Source of the DNA: an uncultured bacterium
Lineage (GTDB): Bacteria > Krumholzibacteriota > Krumholzibacteriia > LZORAL124-64-63
Reading direction: 5' to 3'
Assembly (NCBI GenBank): GCA_903912525.1
Contig: CAIWHK010000037.1
Span: forward strand, 1-63,440
Length of the DNA stretch: 63,440 bases
Shown: positions 36,104-46,569 of the stretch, in pieces
Position numbering within the stretch: the stretch's first letter is position 1
Layout of the letters: every line of letters begins with the position of its first letter
The notes under the pieces: model-generated
What the model was told of the DNA's origin: nothing
The model's input: the letters and a program-made list of their open reading frames with translations, nothing else
The model's database searches: none
Translations under genes and position numbers: made by a program

Positions 36104-37204
36104 ATGTCCCTGCTGCATCTTCCGCGCCGGGTCGCGCCGTGGCTGCTGGCGCTGTCGCTGCTGGCGTCGGCCGTGTGGGCCGCACCGCCTGCGCCGGCTC
36201 CGGCGCCCGGTGGGGGTTCGTGGGAGGTCTACAAGTCGGACAGCTACTTCCTGAGGGCGGGCGAGTCGTTCCAGTTCCGCGTGTCCTTCGACCAGATCCC
36301 GGTCCGGTCCTGGCGGCTGATCGTCGACGGCGGCCAGGAGCAGTGCGACCTGAACGTCCTGCGGCTGAAAGACGAGTCGCTGCTGTACTTCAAGACCGAC
36401 GAGGCGCGCCACGACGTGCAGGTCCCGTGGGGCAAGGGCGAGGAAGTCATCGTCGTGCTGACCAACGGCAGCCACGAGGCGGCCTTCACGGTCACGTTGC
36501 AGGGCCCGCCGCGCAACCAGGTGCATGCCGCTTACGGCTACCATGTCAACCGTGCGCTCGAGGACTTCGCGGCCGGTCGTCGGCTCGAGGCCGAGGATCA
36601 TTGCCGCTCGGCGCTGCTGGACGATCCGGATGACGGCGTCGCCAAGGTTCTCCTGGCGGGCTTCATGCGCGATGGCCAGTACCTCGACCGCGCCGCCGCC
36701 CTGGTGGAGGAAGCGCTTGCGGACGAACTGCCCGGCGACATGCGTTCGCTGGCCCTGGACCTGCGGGCCGACCTGCGGCGCCTGCGCGCGCCGGTGCCGG
36801 CGCCCGTGCGCCAGGGCATGGAGCAGGCTGAAAAGGAACTGGGTGCCGGCCAGCCCGCCGCGGCGCTCGTGACCACGACCAGCGTGCTCGAGAGCGGCCT
36901 GGAACTGGATGCCGGTGCGCACGCCGCCCTGCTGACGATGAAGGGCCGCGCCCTGGCCGGGCTCGAACGGAACTTCGAGGCGATCGACGTCTTCACGCAG
37001 GCCCTGGCGCTGTCGCGCGACAAGGGAGACGCCGCCATCGTCTACTTCTACATGGGGCGCCTGTACGTCGCGATGGACAACCTGGCCCAGGCCGAGAGCG
37101 CCTTCGGCAAGGCCATCCAGAACGGCCTGCCCAGCGGGCTGAACCTGCAGGCGCGCGAGGCGATGAAGGACCTCCGCGTTCGCCAGACCCCGGCCGGGCG
37201 CTGA
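36104..37204 (+). CDS. Exported TPR-repeat protein
   Basis: 366 residues. A signal peptide (RRVAPWLLALSLLASAVWA) favours ATG 36104, which also has GAGGGTG upstream. The first ~130 mature residues are beta-rich (SDSYFLRAGESFQFRVSFDQIPVRSW, EVIVVLTNGSHEAAFTVTLQG); the rest is helical with TPR-like pairs (VNRALEDFAAGRRLEAEDHCRSALLDDPDD, ALAGLERNFEAIDVFTQALALSRDKGD, VYFYMGRLYVAMDNLAQAESAFGKAIQNG). It probably scaffolds a periplasmic complex. First gene of the envelope cluster, 12 bases before GT9. Confidence 0.85.
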   Translation: MSLLHLPRRVAPWLLALSLLASAVWAAPPAPAPAPGGGSWEVYKSDSYFLRAGESFQFRVSFDQIPVRSWRLIVDGGQEQCDLNVLRLKDESLLYFKTDEARHDVQVPWGKGEEVIVVLTNGSHEAAFTVTLQGPPRNQVHAAYGYHVNRALEDFAAGRRLEAEDHCRSALLDDPDDGVAKVLLAGFMRDGQYLDRAAALVEEALADELPGDMRSLALDLRADLRRLRAPVPAPVRQGMEQAEKELGAGQPAAALVTTTSVLESGLELDAGAHAALLTMKGRALAGLERNFEAIDVFTQALALSRDKGDAAIVYFYMGRLYVAMDNLAQAESAFGKAIQNGLPSGLNLQAREAMKDLRVRQTPAGR

Positions 37205-37216
37205 CCGGCCGCAAGG

Positions 37217-38323
37217 ATGGAACGGGTGAACCACCGCGCCGACTGCTTCCACTTCCGCGGCGACGTGCCGTGCGCTCCGCACAAGCGCGCGGGCGTGCAC
37301 TGCGACGGCTGCCCGGAATTCCGTGCGCGGGCCGGTCGCATCCTGCTGGTGAAGCTGGGCGCCGCGGGCGACGTGATCCGCACGACGCCGCTGCTGGCGC
37401 CGCTGCGGCGCGACTACCCGGACCACGTGATCACCTGGGTGACGGACTTCCCGGCGCTGGTGCCGCGCGCGGTCGACGATGTGCGTCCGCTCGACACCAA
37501 TACGCTGCTCTGGCTGCGCCACACGCGATTCGACCTGGCGATCAACCTGGACAAGGACCGCCAGGCCTGCGCGCTGATGCGCGAGGTGGCGGCGGATCGC
37601 CGCGTCGGCTTCACGCTGGGCGACGATGGCCTGTGCCGCCCACTGGACGAGGGCGAGGGCGTCAGCGCGGCCATGGCCGACGCCGTCCGCGCCAAGTTCC
37701 TGACCGGCCTGTTCGACGACGTGAATCGCGCCTGCACGCAGAGTTACCTGCAGGAGATCTTCGCGATCTGCGGCTATACGTTCGCCGGCGAGCCGTACGT
37801 GCTGGACCGACCGGCGCCCGCGCCGGTGTTCGACCTGCCCGCCGGCACGCTGGTCGGCCTGAACACCGGCTGCGGCGGCCGCTGGACCAGCCGCCTGTGG
37901 CCCGAGTCGCGCTGGCTGGAACTGGCGCGCGGCCTGCGCGCGGCCGGCCTGGGCGTCGTGCTTCTGGGCGGCCCCGACGAGCACGACAAGAACGCCCGCC
38001 TGGCGGCCGCTTCCGGCGCCTGCTACCCGGGCCACTTCGACCTGCGCACCTTCATCGGCCTGGTCGACCGCTGCGACATCGTTGTCTCGGCCGTCACGAT
38101 GGCCATGCACATCGCGCTGGGGCTGGGCAAGCGGCTCGTGCTCATCAACAACATCTTCAACCCGCGCGAGTTCGAGCTCTACGGCCGCGGCACCATCGTG
38201 CAGCCGTCGCAGGCCTGCTCGTGCTACTTCCAGCCGCGTTGCACGGCGCCCTCGTTCTGCCTCGAGTCGCTGGATGCGGCGACGGTGCAGGCGGCCACGG
38301 TCGACCTGCTGGGGCGCCCGTGA
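37217..38323 (+). CDS. Glycosyltransferase family 9 (heptosyltransferase-like)
   Basis: 368 residues. An N-terminal cysteine cluster (DCFHFRGDVPCAPHKRAGVHCDGCPEF, four Cys and three His) may bind metal and is unusual for E. coli WaaC-type enzymes. The GT9 fold follows: ILLVKLGAAGDVIRTTPLLAPLR (acceptor-side loop), VGLNTGCGGRWTSRLWPESRWLELARGL (NDP-sugar domain), VVLLGGPDEHD, and DIVVSAVTMAMHIALGLGKRLVLI. It should add a heptose or related sugar in LPS core synthesis. The stop overlaps the GTG of the next gene. Confidence 0.9.
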   Translation: MERVNHRADCFHFRGDVPCAPHKRAGVHCDGCPEFRARAGRILLVKLGAAGDVIRTTPLLAPLRRDYPDHVITWVTDFPALVPRAVDDVRPLDTNTLLWLRHTRFDLAINLDKDRQACALMREVAADRRVGFTLGDDGLCRPLDEGEGVSAAMADAVRAKFLTGLFDDVNRACTQSYLQEIFAICGYTFAGEPYVLDRPAPAPVFDLPAGTLVGLNTGCGGRWTSRLWPESRWLELARGLRAAGLGVVLLGGPDEHDKNARLAAASGACYPGHFDLRTFIGLVDRCDIVVSAVTMAMHIALGLGKRLVLINNIFNPREFELYGRGTIVQPSQACSCYFQPRCTAPSFCLESLDAATVQAATVDLLGRP

Positions 38324-39471
38324 AGCTGGCCTTCCTCGGCCCGGCGCCGCCGCTGCGCGGGGGCATCGTCACCTATTACGGGTTGCTGGCGAGGGCTCTC
38401 TCCGCGCGCGGGCACGAGGTGTTCTGGGCCTCGTTCCGCCGCCAGTACCCGCGCTTCCTGTTCCCGGGCAGCACGCAGGAGGGCGAGACGGCCGCCTGGC
38501 TGGACCACCCGAACCTGCCGCGCTTCGTGCCGTGGTCGCCGGTCAGCTGGTGGCGCACGTATCGTGACCTCAAGCGGGCCGCGCCGCGGGCTGTCGTCAT
38601 CAAGTACTGGATCCCGTTCTTCGCGCCGGGCTTCTGGGCCGTGACCTGGCTGCTGCGCCACCGCACGCAGGTGCGGGTGATCTACCTCCTGGACAACGTC
38701 ATCCCGCACGAGAAGTACCCGTTCGGGATGTTCCTGACGCGGCAGGCGCTCCGTCAGGGCCACGGCTTCATCGCGCAGAGCGCGCAGGTGCGGCACGACC
38801 TGAAGTCGGTGCTGCCGGAGGTCGACGACCGCTGCGTGGTGGAGGCGCCGCACCCGGTCTACGATTTCGGCGCGCCGGGACGGCCGCGGCCCACGCGCGA
38901 AGAGGCGCGGGCGAAGCTCGAACTGCCCTTGGCCGCGCGCCTGGTGCTGTTCTTCGGCTTCATCAAGCCCTACAAGGGCGTGCAGCACCTGGTCGATGCG
39001 GCGCCGCTGTTGAAGGAACGCTACGGCGACGACGTGCGCGTGCTGGTGGTCGGCGATATCTACGGCGACAAGCAGCCGTACCTGGACCGCATCGACGACT
39101 GCGGCGCGGCCGACATCATCCGCCTCGTTGACGGCTTCGTGCCCGACGAACTGGTGGAGAGCTACTTCGTGGCGGCCGACCTCGTCGTGCTGCCCTACGT
39201 GTCGGCCACGCAGAGCGGCATCGTGCAGATCGCCTACAATTACGACCGGCCGGTCGTGACCACGAATGTCGGCGGTCTGCCCGAGGTCGTGCTGGACGGG
39301 CGCACCGGCTACCTTGTGCCGCCGGCCGACCCCGTGGCCCTGGCGGGCGCCATCGCGCGGTTCTTCGATGAAGGCATGGCCGGCGAATTTGCCGCGGCTG
39401 TTGCCGCCGAAAAAAAGAAATACTCGTGGGAGCGCATGGCCGAGGCGATCGAGTCGCTCGCCACGCGCTGA
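38320..39471 (+). CDS. Glycosyltransferase family 4 (GT-B)
   Basis: 383 residues. The N-terminal LAFLGPAPPLRGGIVTYYGLLARAL is the glycine-rich GT4 start; the C-terminal half has LVLFFGFIKPYKGVQHLVDAAPLL, LVVGDIYGDKQPYLDRI, and the nucleotide-sugar motif near VVLPYVSATQSGIVQIAYNYDRPVVTTNVGGLPEVV. The E-X7-E element is modified (SATQSGIVQIA). GTG 38320 overlaps the GT9 stop (GTGA), so the frame upstream of it is not used. It acts on a lipid-linked or LPS acceptor, inferred from context. Confidence 0.9.
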   Translation: MKLAFLGPAPPLRGGIVTYYGLLARALSARGHEVFWASFRRQYPRFLFPGSTQEGETAAWLDHPNLPRFVPWSPVSWWRTYRDLKRAAPRAVVIKYWIPFFAPGFWAVTWLLRHRTQVRVIYLLDNVIPHEKYPFGMFLTRQALRQGHGFIAQSAQVRHDLKSVLPEVDDRCVVEAPHPVYDFGAPGRPRPTREEARAKLELPLAARLVLFFGFIKPYKGVQHLVDAAPLLKERYGDDVRVLVVGDIYGDKQPYLDRIDDCGAADIIRLVDGFVPDELVESYFVAADLVVLPYVSATQSGIVQIAYNYDRPVVTTNVGGLPEVVLDGRTGYLVPPADPVALAGAIARFFDEGMAGEFAAAVAAEKKKYSWERMAEAIESLATR

Positions 39472-39512
39472 CCCGCAGGCCCCGAACGACGGAACCCGAC
39501 CGGGAGTCGACC

Positions 39513-40683
<1,171 letters not shown>

Positions 40684-40691
<8 letters not shown>

Positions 40692-42468
40692 GACCGGCGG
40701 CAGCCTGCGGGGGATGATCCTGTGCGCCGGGTACGGCACGCGGCTGCGACCGCTGACCGACCTGGTGCCCAAGCCGCTGCTGCCGGTCGGCGGCCGCGCG
40801 CTGCTGGACCTGGCTGTCGCCGGCCTCGATCGCGCCGGCGTCGGGCCCATCGTCGTCAACACCCACCACCTGGGCGGGCAGGTGGCCGCCCACCTGGCGG
40901 CGCGCGCGGACGCGCTTCGATTCACGCTGAGCCCCGAGGCCGAGATCCTGGGCACCGGCGGCGCCCTGGACGGCGCCCGCGACTTCCTGGCGCAGGCGGA
41001 CGACATCCTGCTGCACAACGGCGACGTGCTGACCGACGCCGACCTGGCGGCGCTGCTCGCGGCGCACCGCGCCTCGGGCGCGGTCGCGACCCTGCTGCTG
41101 GTGGACTGCCCTGCGGTCAACACGGTGGAGATCGCGGCCGACGGCAGCGTCCTGCGCCTGGCCGGGCGGCCCGAACCGGTCGCGGGATCACCGGCGCCCG
41201 CGCGACGCCTGACCTACTCCGGCGTCGCGGCCTTCCGCCGTCGCCTGCTGGACGACGTGCCGGTCGGTCCCTCGTCGCTGGTGGATGTCCTGGCGACGAT
41301 CATCGCCCGCGAGCCCGGTGCTGTGTGCGCCTGGACGCCGGGTGATGTCAACTGGGACGACGTCGGCACCTTTGCGCGCTGGCTGGGCGCGCAGTCCGAC
41401 GAGATCGCGCCCGTGACCGGCGGCGCGGCGCCGACCGTGGGCATCGAGCGCATCCGCGGCCACGGCTCGGACCGCCGCTTCTGGCGGCTGTCGCGTGGCG
41501 ACTGGGCGGCCGTCGCCATGGTGGGCCCGCCCGGCGACCAGGAGCACGACCGCTTCGTCGCGCTGGCGTCCTTCCTGGCGCGGCACGACCTGGCGCCGGC
41601 GGCGATCCTGCGCGAGGACGCGGCCGAGAAGACCGTCGTGATGGAGGACCTCGGCCGCGCCAGCCTGTTCTCGCTGGCCGGCGGCATCGCCGCCGACGCG
41701 CCGGAAGCCGTGAACGCCTGGGAACTGGCCGTCGACCACATCGGTCTTCTGCAGCAGGCCACCGCCGCCGCGCGCGACGAATGTCCCGTGGCGTTCGGGA
41801 TCGCCCTCGACGAGCCGGGCCTGCGCTGGGAGACCGACTACTTCCGCGAGCGCTTCCTGGCCGGGCTGATGGGCCTGCCCGAAGACGAGACCGCGGCGCT
41901 GGCGGGCGAATGTACGCAGCTCAACGCGACCGTGGCCGCGCAGCCTGCACCCCTGCTGCACCGCGACTACCAGTCGCAGAACCTGCTGGTGAAGGACGGG
42001 CGCCTGCGCGTGGTCGACTTCCAGGGCATCCGACCCGGCCCGTTGGGCTACGATGCGGCATCGCTGCTGTGGGACCCGTACGTCGCGCTGTCGCCGGCGC
42101 GGCGCGAGGCGCTGCTGGAGCGCTACGCAGCGCGCGTTCGCGAGCTCGTCGACCCCGGGCTCGAGCCCGCAGCCGTGCGCGCTATGGTGCTGGCCGCCGC
42201 GCACCAGCGGCTGATGCAGGCGCTGGGCGCCTACGGTTTCCTGGGCCTGGTGAAGGGGCGGCGCGGCTTCCTCGCGCACGTGCCGCGCGGACTGGCCCAC
42301 CTGCGCGACGTGATGGCGCTGGCGGGGGCGGCACGAACCGACGCGGCTGCCGCGCCCTGGCTGCCGGCGCCCATGCCGCGGCTCGAGGCGGCGCTCGCGC
42401 GCCTGACTGACCAGGATGTGCAGCGTCGGCTCGCGGCCGCCGCCGCGAACGGTGGGGGCCATCCGTGA
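40684..42468 (+). CDS. MurU-AmgK fusion: MurNAc-1-P uridylyltransferase and MurNAc/GlcNAc anomeric kinase
   Basis: 594 residues, two enzymes in one chain. Residues about 8-240 form a nucleotidyltransferase (MILCAGYGTRLRPLTDLVPKPLLPVGG, EILGTGGALDGARDFL, ILLHNGDVLTD, then NWDDVGT), as in MurU. Residues about 255-560 form an APH-like kinase with H426-RD428-YQSQ-N433 and D445-FQGIRPGPLGYDAASLLWDPYV, as in AmgK. Together they turn MurNAc into MurNAc-1-phosphate and UDP-MurNAc, bypassing MurA/MurB. In pseudomonads amgK and murU are separate genes with the kinase first; here they are fused with MurU first. Adjacent NamZ would supply MurNAc. Exact sugar specificity is inferred from the pairing. Confidence 0.85.
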
Positions 42469-43748
42469 TGAACGCAGCAACAGCCGGCGACCGGGGGTCC
42501 CCGGCCTGGCGTCGTGCAACCACCTGGCGTCGACCCGCTACCTGGCACCTGGCCTTCGCCACCCTTCTCCTGCTGGCCGCCAACTGCTCGGTCGCCGTCA
42601 GCCAGCTGGCGCTGGGCCTGACGCTGCTGGCCATGCTGTGGCGCCGCGTGCGCGGCGACGCCGCCTGGTGGCCGAACGGGCTGGAGTGGACCGCGGGCCT
42701 GCTCGCGGCGTGGGCCCTGGCGATGGTGCCGCTGTCGACCGCCCCGCACCAGTCGCTTGTCTTCTACAAGCGCTTCTACCTGTTCACCGCGCTGTGGGTG
42801 TTGGCGCCGCTGGCGCGCGACGAGGCGGGCCGCCGCTGGCTGGCCGGTTCGCTGCTGGCCGGGGCCGCGGGCATCAGCATCGTCGGCGTGGCGCAGGTCG
42901 TGCAGGCCACCGGCGGGCTGATGCGCAGCCGACTGGCACAGGTGAACAACCCGATGACCAGCGGCGCCCTGCTGATGCTGGCGCTGCTGGCGGCGATCGG
43001 CTTCCTGCTGGCGCGCGGCCACAGCCGGCGCGCGCGGTGGTGGCTGCTGGGGGCGGCCGCGCCTGTCGCGCTGGCGCTCGTGCACACGATGACCCGCAGC
43101 GCCCTGCTGGGTGCGGGCGCGGGAGTCGCCGTGATGGTGCTGGCGGCGCGCCCGCGCCTGTTCCTGTGGTTTGCCGGCGCGGGCGTCCTGTCGTTCGTGC
43201 TCCTGCTGACCGTCGGCGAGCGCGTGCTGCCCGACACGATGTGGCGCCAACTGAGCCCCGCCTTCGCGGTGCACGGCGTCGACACGTCCGAACGCTTCGA
43301 CCTGTGGCGGGGCGGCCTGCGCATGGTGGCCGAGCGCCCGATCACGGGCTTCGGCGATCGCGACCTGCTGGCCCTGATGCCGAAGTACGTGGACAATCCG
43401 CGGGCCTGGCAGTACGGGCACCTGCACAACAACGTCGTGCACCTGGCCGTCATCTGGGGCGTGCCCGGCTGCGCGCTGGCTTTGGCCTTCCTGACGGCGC
43501 CGGCGATCGTCGTGCGACGGCACTGGCGTCGACGTGACGCCGCAGGCCCGCCCGTTCCCTGGCGCGACGGCTGGCTGCTGGCCGCGCTCGGCGTCTGGGC
43601 CGGCTACGGCGTGGCCGGCCTGACCGAGTGGTACTTCGGCGACGCCGAGCCGTCGCTGCTCTATCTTGTCGTGCTCGGCATCGCCCTCGGCGGCGCCGCA
43701 ACGAAACCCCTCACCTGGCGATTCCGTGCGAGGTCCGTCGATGAGTGA
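42468..43748 (+). CDS. O-antigen ligase / polymerase family membrane protein
   Basis: 426 residues with about 11-12 membrane spans and the Wzy/WaaL-type loop (TSERFDLWRGGLRMVAERPITGFGDRDLLALMPKYV ... YGHLHNNVVHLAVIWGVPG), where the H-N-x(2)-H motif and Arg are catalytic in lipid A-core:O-antigen ligases. ATG 42468 overlaps the fusion-gene TGA; an in-frame GTG at 42465 is also possible. It should join or polymerise undecaprenyl-linked glycans, consistent with the glycosyltransferases upstream. Confidence 0.85.
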   Translation: MNAATAGDRGSPAWRRATTWRRPATWHLAFATLLLLAANCSVAVSQLALGLTLLAMLWRRVRGDAAWWPNGLEWTAGLLAAWALAMVPLSTAPHQSLVFYKRFYLFTALWVLAPLARDEAGRRWLAGSLLAGAAGISIVGVAQVVQATGGLMRSRLAQVNNPMTSGALLMLALLAAIGFLLARGHSRRARWWLLGAAAPVALALVHTMTRSALLGAGAGVAVMVLAARPRLFLWFAGAGVLSFVLLLTVGERVLPDTMWRQLSPAFAVHGVDTSERFDLWRGGLRMVAERPITGFGDRDLLALMPKYVDNPRAWQYGHLHNNVVHLAVIWGVPGCALALAFLTAPAIVVRRHWRRRDAAGPPVPWRDGWLLAALGVWAGYGVAGLTEWYFGDAEPSLLYLVVLGIALGGAATKPLTWRFRARSVDE

Positions 43749-45306
43749 ACGCCCGTTGTTCCCGCGCGCGAGCGGCATCCTGCTGCACCCGACCTGCCTG
43801 CCGGGCCCCGACGGCATCGGCGACCTGGGCCCCGGCGCCCACCGCTTCGTCGACTGGCTGGCCGACCACAACCAGACGATCTGGCAGGTGCTGCCCCTGG
43901 GGCCGACCAGCTACGGCGACTCGCCCTACCAGACGCTGTCCGCGTTCGGCGGCAACCCGTTGCTGGTCAGCTTCGAGCGGTTGCGCGATGAAGGCTGGTT
44001 GACCGACGACGACCTGGCCGCGCGCCCGTCGCTGCCGCGGGACCAGGTCGACTACGGCCCGGTCATCGAGTGGAAGTGCGCGACGCTCGACCGCGCGTTC
44101 GCGGCGTTCTGCTCGCGCGGGGGCAAGGGCCCGTGGGCCGAGTTCACGGCATGGTGCGCCGCGCATGGCGCCTGGCTGGATCCGTTGGCCCTGTTCCTGG
44201 CGTTGAAGGAGGACCACGGCGGCAAGCCCTGGCCCGAATGGGCGCCGGCGCTCGTCGCGCGCGAGGAGGCGGCGTTGCAGGCAGCGCGCGACCGCCTGGC
44301 CAAGCGCATCGACGCGCATCGCTACCGCCAGTGGCTCTTCGCCACCCAGTGGCAGGCGCTGCGCGACCATGCGCGCGGCCGTGGCGTGCGGCTGGTTGGG
44401 GATGTGCCCATCTTCGTCGCCTACGACAGCAGCGATGTCTGGCTGCAGCCGCACCTGTTCCAACTCGACGCGAAGGGCCGCCCGCTGGCCGTGGCCGGCG
44501 TGCCGCCCGACTACTTCAGCACCACCGGCCAGCTGTGGGGCAACCCGCTCTACGACTGGGCGGCGGCGAAGACCGACGGTTACCGCTGGTGGCAGGCCCG
44601 CCTGCGCGCCTGCCTGGGCCAGGTCGACCTGGTGCGCCTGGACCATTTCCGCGGCTTCGAGGCCTACTGGCGCGTGCCCGCCGACGCGCCGACCGCCGTG
44701 GACGGCATCTGGGCGCCGGGGCCGGGGGCGGACCTGTTCACGGCGTTGCGCGACGGGCTGGGAGGCTCGCTGCCGCTGATCGCCGAGGACCTCGGCGTCA
44801 TCACGCCGGCGGTCGATGCGCTGCGCGACGCGTTCGACCTGCCCGGCATGAAGGTGCTGCAGTTCGCCTTCAGCGGCCCGGACAACGCCTTCCTGCCGCA
44901 CGAGCACGTGCCCCACGCGATCGTCTACACGGGCACGCACGACAACGACCCGGTGCTCGGCTGGTGGGAGCACCTGGCCTCGGCCGGCGAGAAGGAACTG
45001 CTCGCCGAGTACGCCGGGACCACGATCACCGAGCCCAACTGGACGCTCATCCGCCTGGGCCTGGCGTCGTGCGCGCACACCTTCATCACGACGATGCCGG
45101 ATGTGCTGGGCCTGGGCCGCGAAGCGCGCTTCAACCTGCCGGGCGCCGAAAGCGGGAACTGGAGCTGGCGCCTGCCCGAGGGCGTGTTCGAGCACCCGGC
45201 CGGCGGTCGGCTCGCCCGCCTGACCTGGGTCTACCGCCGCGCGCCGGGCCAGAAGGCGCCCGCGCGCCAGGAGCCCGAACCGCCGGCGCCCGGGAGCTTC
45301 GCTTGA
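43741..45306 (+). CDS. malQ: 4-alpha-glucanotransferase (amylomaltase)
   Basis: 521 residues, GH77 family. Visible are the N-terminal SGILLHPTCLPGPDGIGDLGPGAHRFVDWLA, PLGPTSYGDSPYQTLSAFGGNPLLVS, VDLVRLDHFRGFEAYWRVP (catalytic Asp in R-L-D-H-F), PLIAEDLGVITPAV (acid/base Glu) and YTGTHDNDPVLGWW (third Asp). It rearranges alpha-1,4-glucans. ATG 43741 overlaps the O-antigen-ligase gene by eight bases. Its presence in an envelope cluster is unusual; glycogen genes are not nearby. Confidence 0.95.
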   Translation: MSERPLFPRASGILLHPTCLPGPDGIGDLGPGAHRFVDWLADHNQTIWQVLPLGPTSYGDSPYQTLSAFGGNPLLVSFERLRDEGWLTDDDLAARPSLPRDQVDYGPVIEWKCATLDRAFAAFCSRGGKGPWAEFTAWCAAHGAWLDPLALFLALKEDHGGKPWPEWAPALVAREEAALQAARDRLAKRIDAHRYRQWLFATQWQALRDHARGRGVRLVGDVPIFVAYDSSDVWLQPHLFQLDAKGRPLAVAGVPPDYFSTTGQLWGNPLYDWAAAKTDGYRWWQARLRACLGQVDLVRLDHFRGFEAYWRVPADAPTAVDGIWAPGPGADLFTALRDGLGGSLPLIAEDLGVITPAVDALRDAFDLPGMKVLQFAFSGPDNAFLPHEHVPHAIVYTGTHDNDPVLGWWEHLASAGEKELLAEYAGTTITEPNWTLIRLGLASCAHTFITTMPDVLGLGREARFNLPGAESGNWSWRLPEGVFEHPAGGRLARLTWVYRRAPGQKAPARQEPEPPAPGSFA

Positions 45307-46532
45307 GATCCCTGCGCGAAATGTCGGCTCAGGTGCAGGGCGACTTCCGCCGCGTGGTGCTGGCCACGCTGTGCTTCGGCGCGGTGTCGGGGATCATTTC
45401 CTCGACGTTCAACAACTACCTGTCGGACGTGCACGGCTTCGACGCCAGCAGCCGCGGCTGGCTCGAGCTGCCGCGCGAGGCCCCGGGCTTCATCATCTTC
45501 GGCGTGGTTGCGCTGCTGCTGATGCGGCTGCGGGAGAGTCGCATCGCGGCGCTGGCGATGGTCGCGACGATGGCCGGCTCGCTCGGCCTGGGCTGGTTGG
45601 CGCCCGGCCCGGCGCTGCTCGTGCTGTGGACCATCGTCTGGTCGCTGGGCGATCACATCATCTTCGCGGTGGAAGGCCCGCTGGGCCTGAAGCTGGCGAA
45701 GGAAGGCGCCGAGGGACGGCGACTGGGCCAGCTCGGCGGCGCGCGCAACCTCGGCGTCATCATCGGGGTGTCGGGCGTCTGGCTGACGGCGAAGTTCCTG
45801 GGCGACCGCTACGACCTGTTCTACCTGGGCGGCGCGCTCTGCGCGCTGGCGGCGGGGTTCTTCTACCTGCGCGTGCAGATCGGCAAGGGGGAGCCGCCGT
45901 CGCGCCGGCTGGTGTGGCGCCGCGAGTACGGCATCTTCTACGCCATCAGCGCGCTGTTCGGCATCCGCAAGCAGATCTTCCTGGTCTTCGGCACCTGGGT
46001 GCTGGTGTCCATGCACCACGTGTCGGTCTCGACCATCGCGCTGCTGTACTTCATCGCCTCGGCGCTCGGCGTGCTGATGCGGCCGCTGCTGGGCGACGTC
46101 ATCGACTGGCTGGGCGAGCGCATCGTGCTGGCGGCCGACGAGCTGCTGCTGCTGGGCGTCTGCCTGGTCTACGCGTTCGCCTCGGACCTGCTGCCGGCGC
46201 CGTGGGACCTGTGGGTGCTCTTCGGCGCCTACATCCTGGACAACGTGCTGTTCGCGCTGCGCGTGGCCCGCACCACCTACCTGAAGAAGATCGCCCTGGA
46301 TCCGTCCGACATCACGCCGACGATTTCAATGGGTGTCACCATCGACCACGCCGTGGCGATGACGCTGCCCATCCTCTCGGGCTGGCTCTGGGAACGCTAT
46401 GGCCACCAGTGGGTTTTCCTGCTGGCTGGGGCGCTGGCGCTGGCCGGATTCTTCGTCTGCCTGCGGATCCGGGTGCCCGCGCGGCCGGTCCCGGGCGTGG
46501 CGGCTGGCGCGGCCGGCGCCGGCGGTGCATAA
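45303..46532 (+). CDS. MFS transporter of unknown substrate
   Basis: 409 residues with about 12 spans. The start is TTG 45303, which overlaps the malQ stop (TTGA) and has GGGAG six bases upstream; the ATG at 45321 lacks a ribosome site. Features: SGIISSTFNNYLSDVHGFDASSRGWLELPREAPGFIIF, LGQLGGARNLGVIIGVSGVWL, and FGIRKQIFLVFGTWVLV. No close named family is recognised. Position between malQ and an exonuclease-like lipoprotein suggests sugar or muropeptide uptake; a role importing muropeptide sugars for the NamZ/MurU-AmgK module is speculation. Confidence 0.82.
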   Translation: MRSLREMSAQVQGDFRRVVLATLCFGAVSGIISSTFNNYLSDVHGFDASSRGWLELPREAPGFIIFGVVALLLMRLRESRIAALAMVATMAGSLGLGWLAPGPALLVLWTIVWSLGDHIIFAVEGPLGLKLAKEGAEGRRLGQLGGARNLGVIIGVSGVWLTAKFLGDRYDLFYLGGALCALAAGFFYLRVQIGKGEPPSRRLVWRREYGIFYAISALFGIRKQIFLVFGTWVLVSMHHVSVSTIALLYFIASALGVLMRPLLGDVIDWLGERIVLAADELLLLGVCLVYAFASDLLPAPWDLWVLFGAYILDNVLFALRVARTTYLKKIALDPSDITPTISMGVTIDHAVAMTLPILSGWLWERYGHQWVFLLAGALALAGFFVCLRIRVPARPVPGVAAGAAGAGGA

Positions 46533-46569
46533 TATCCCAGTGAAAACCCGCCGCCCTGGAGGCCCCGGA

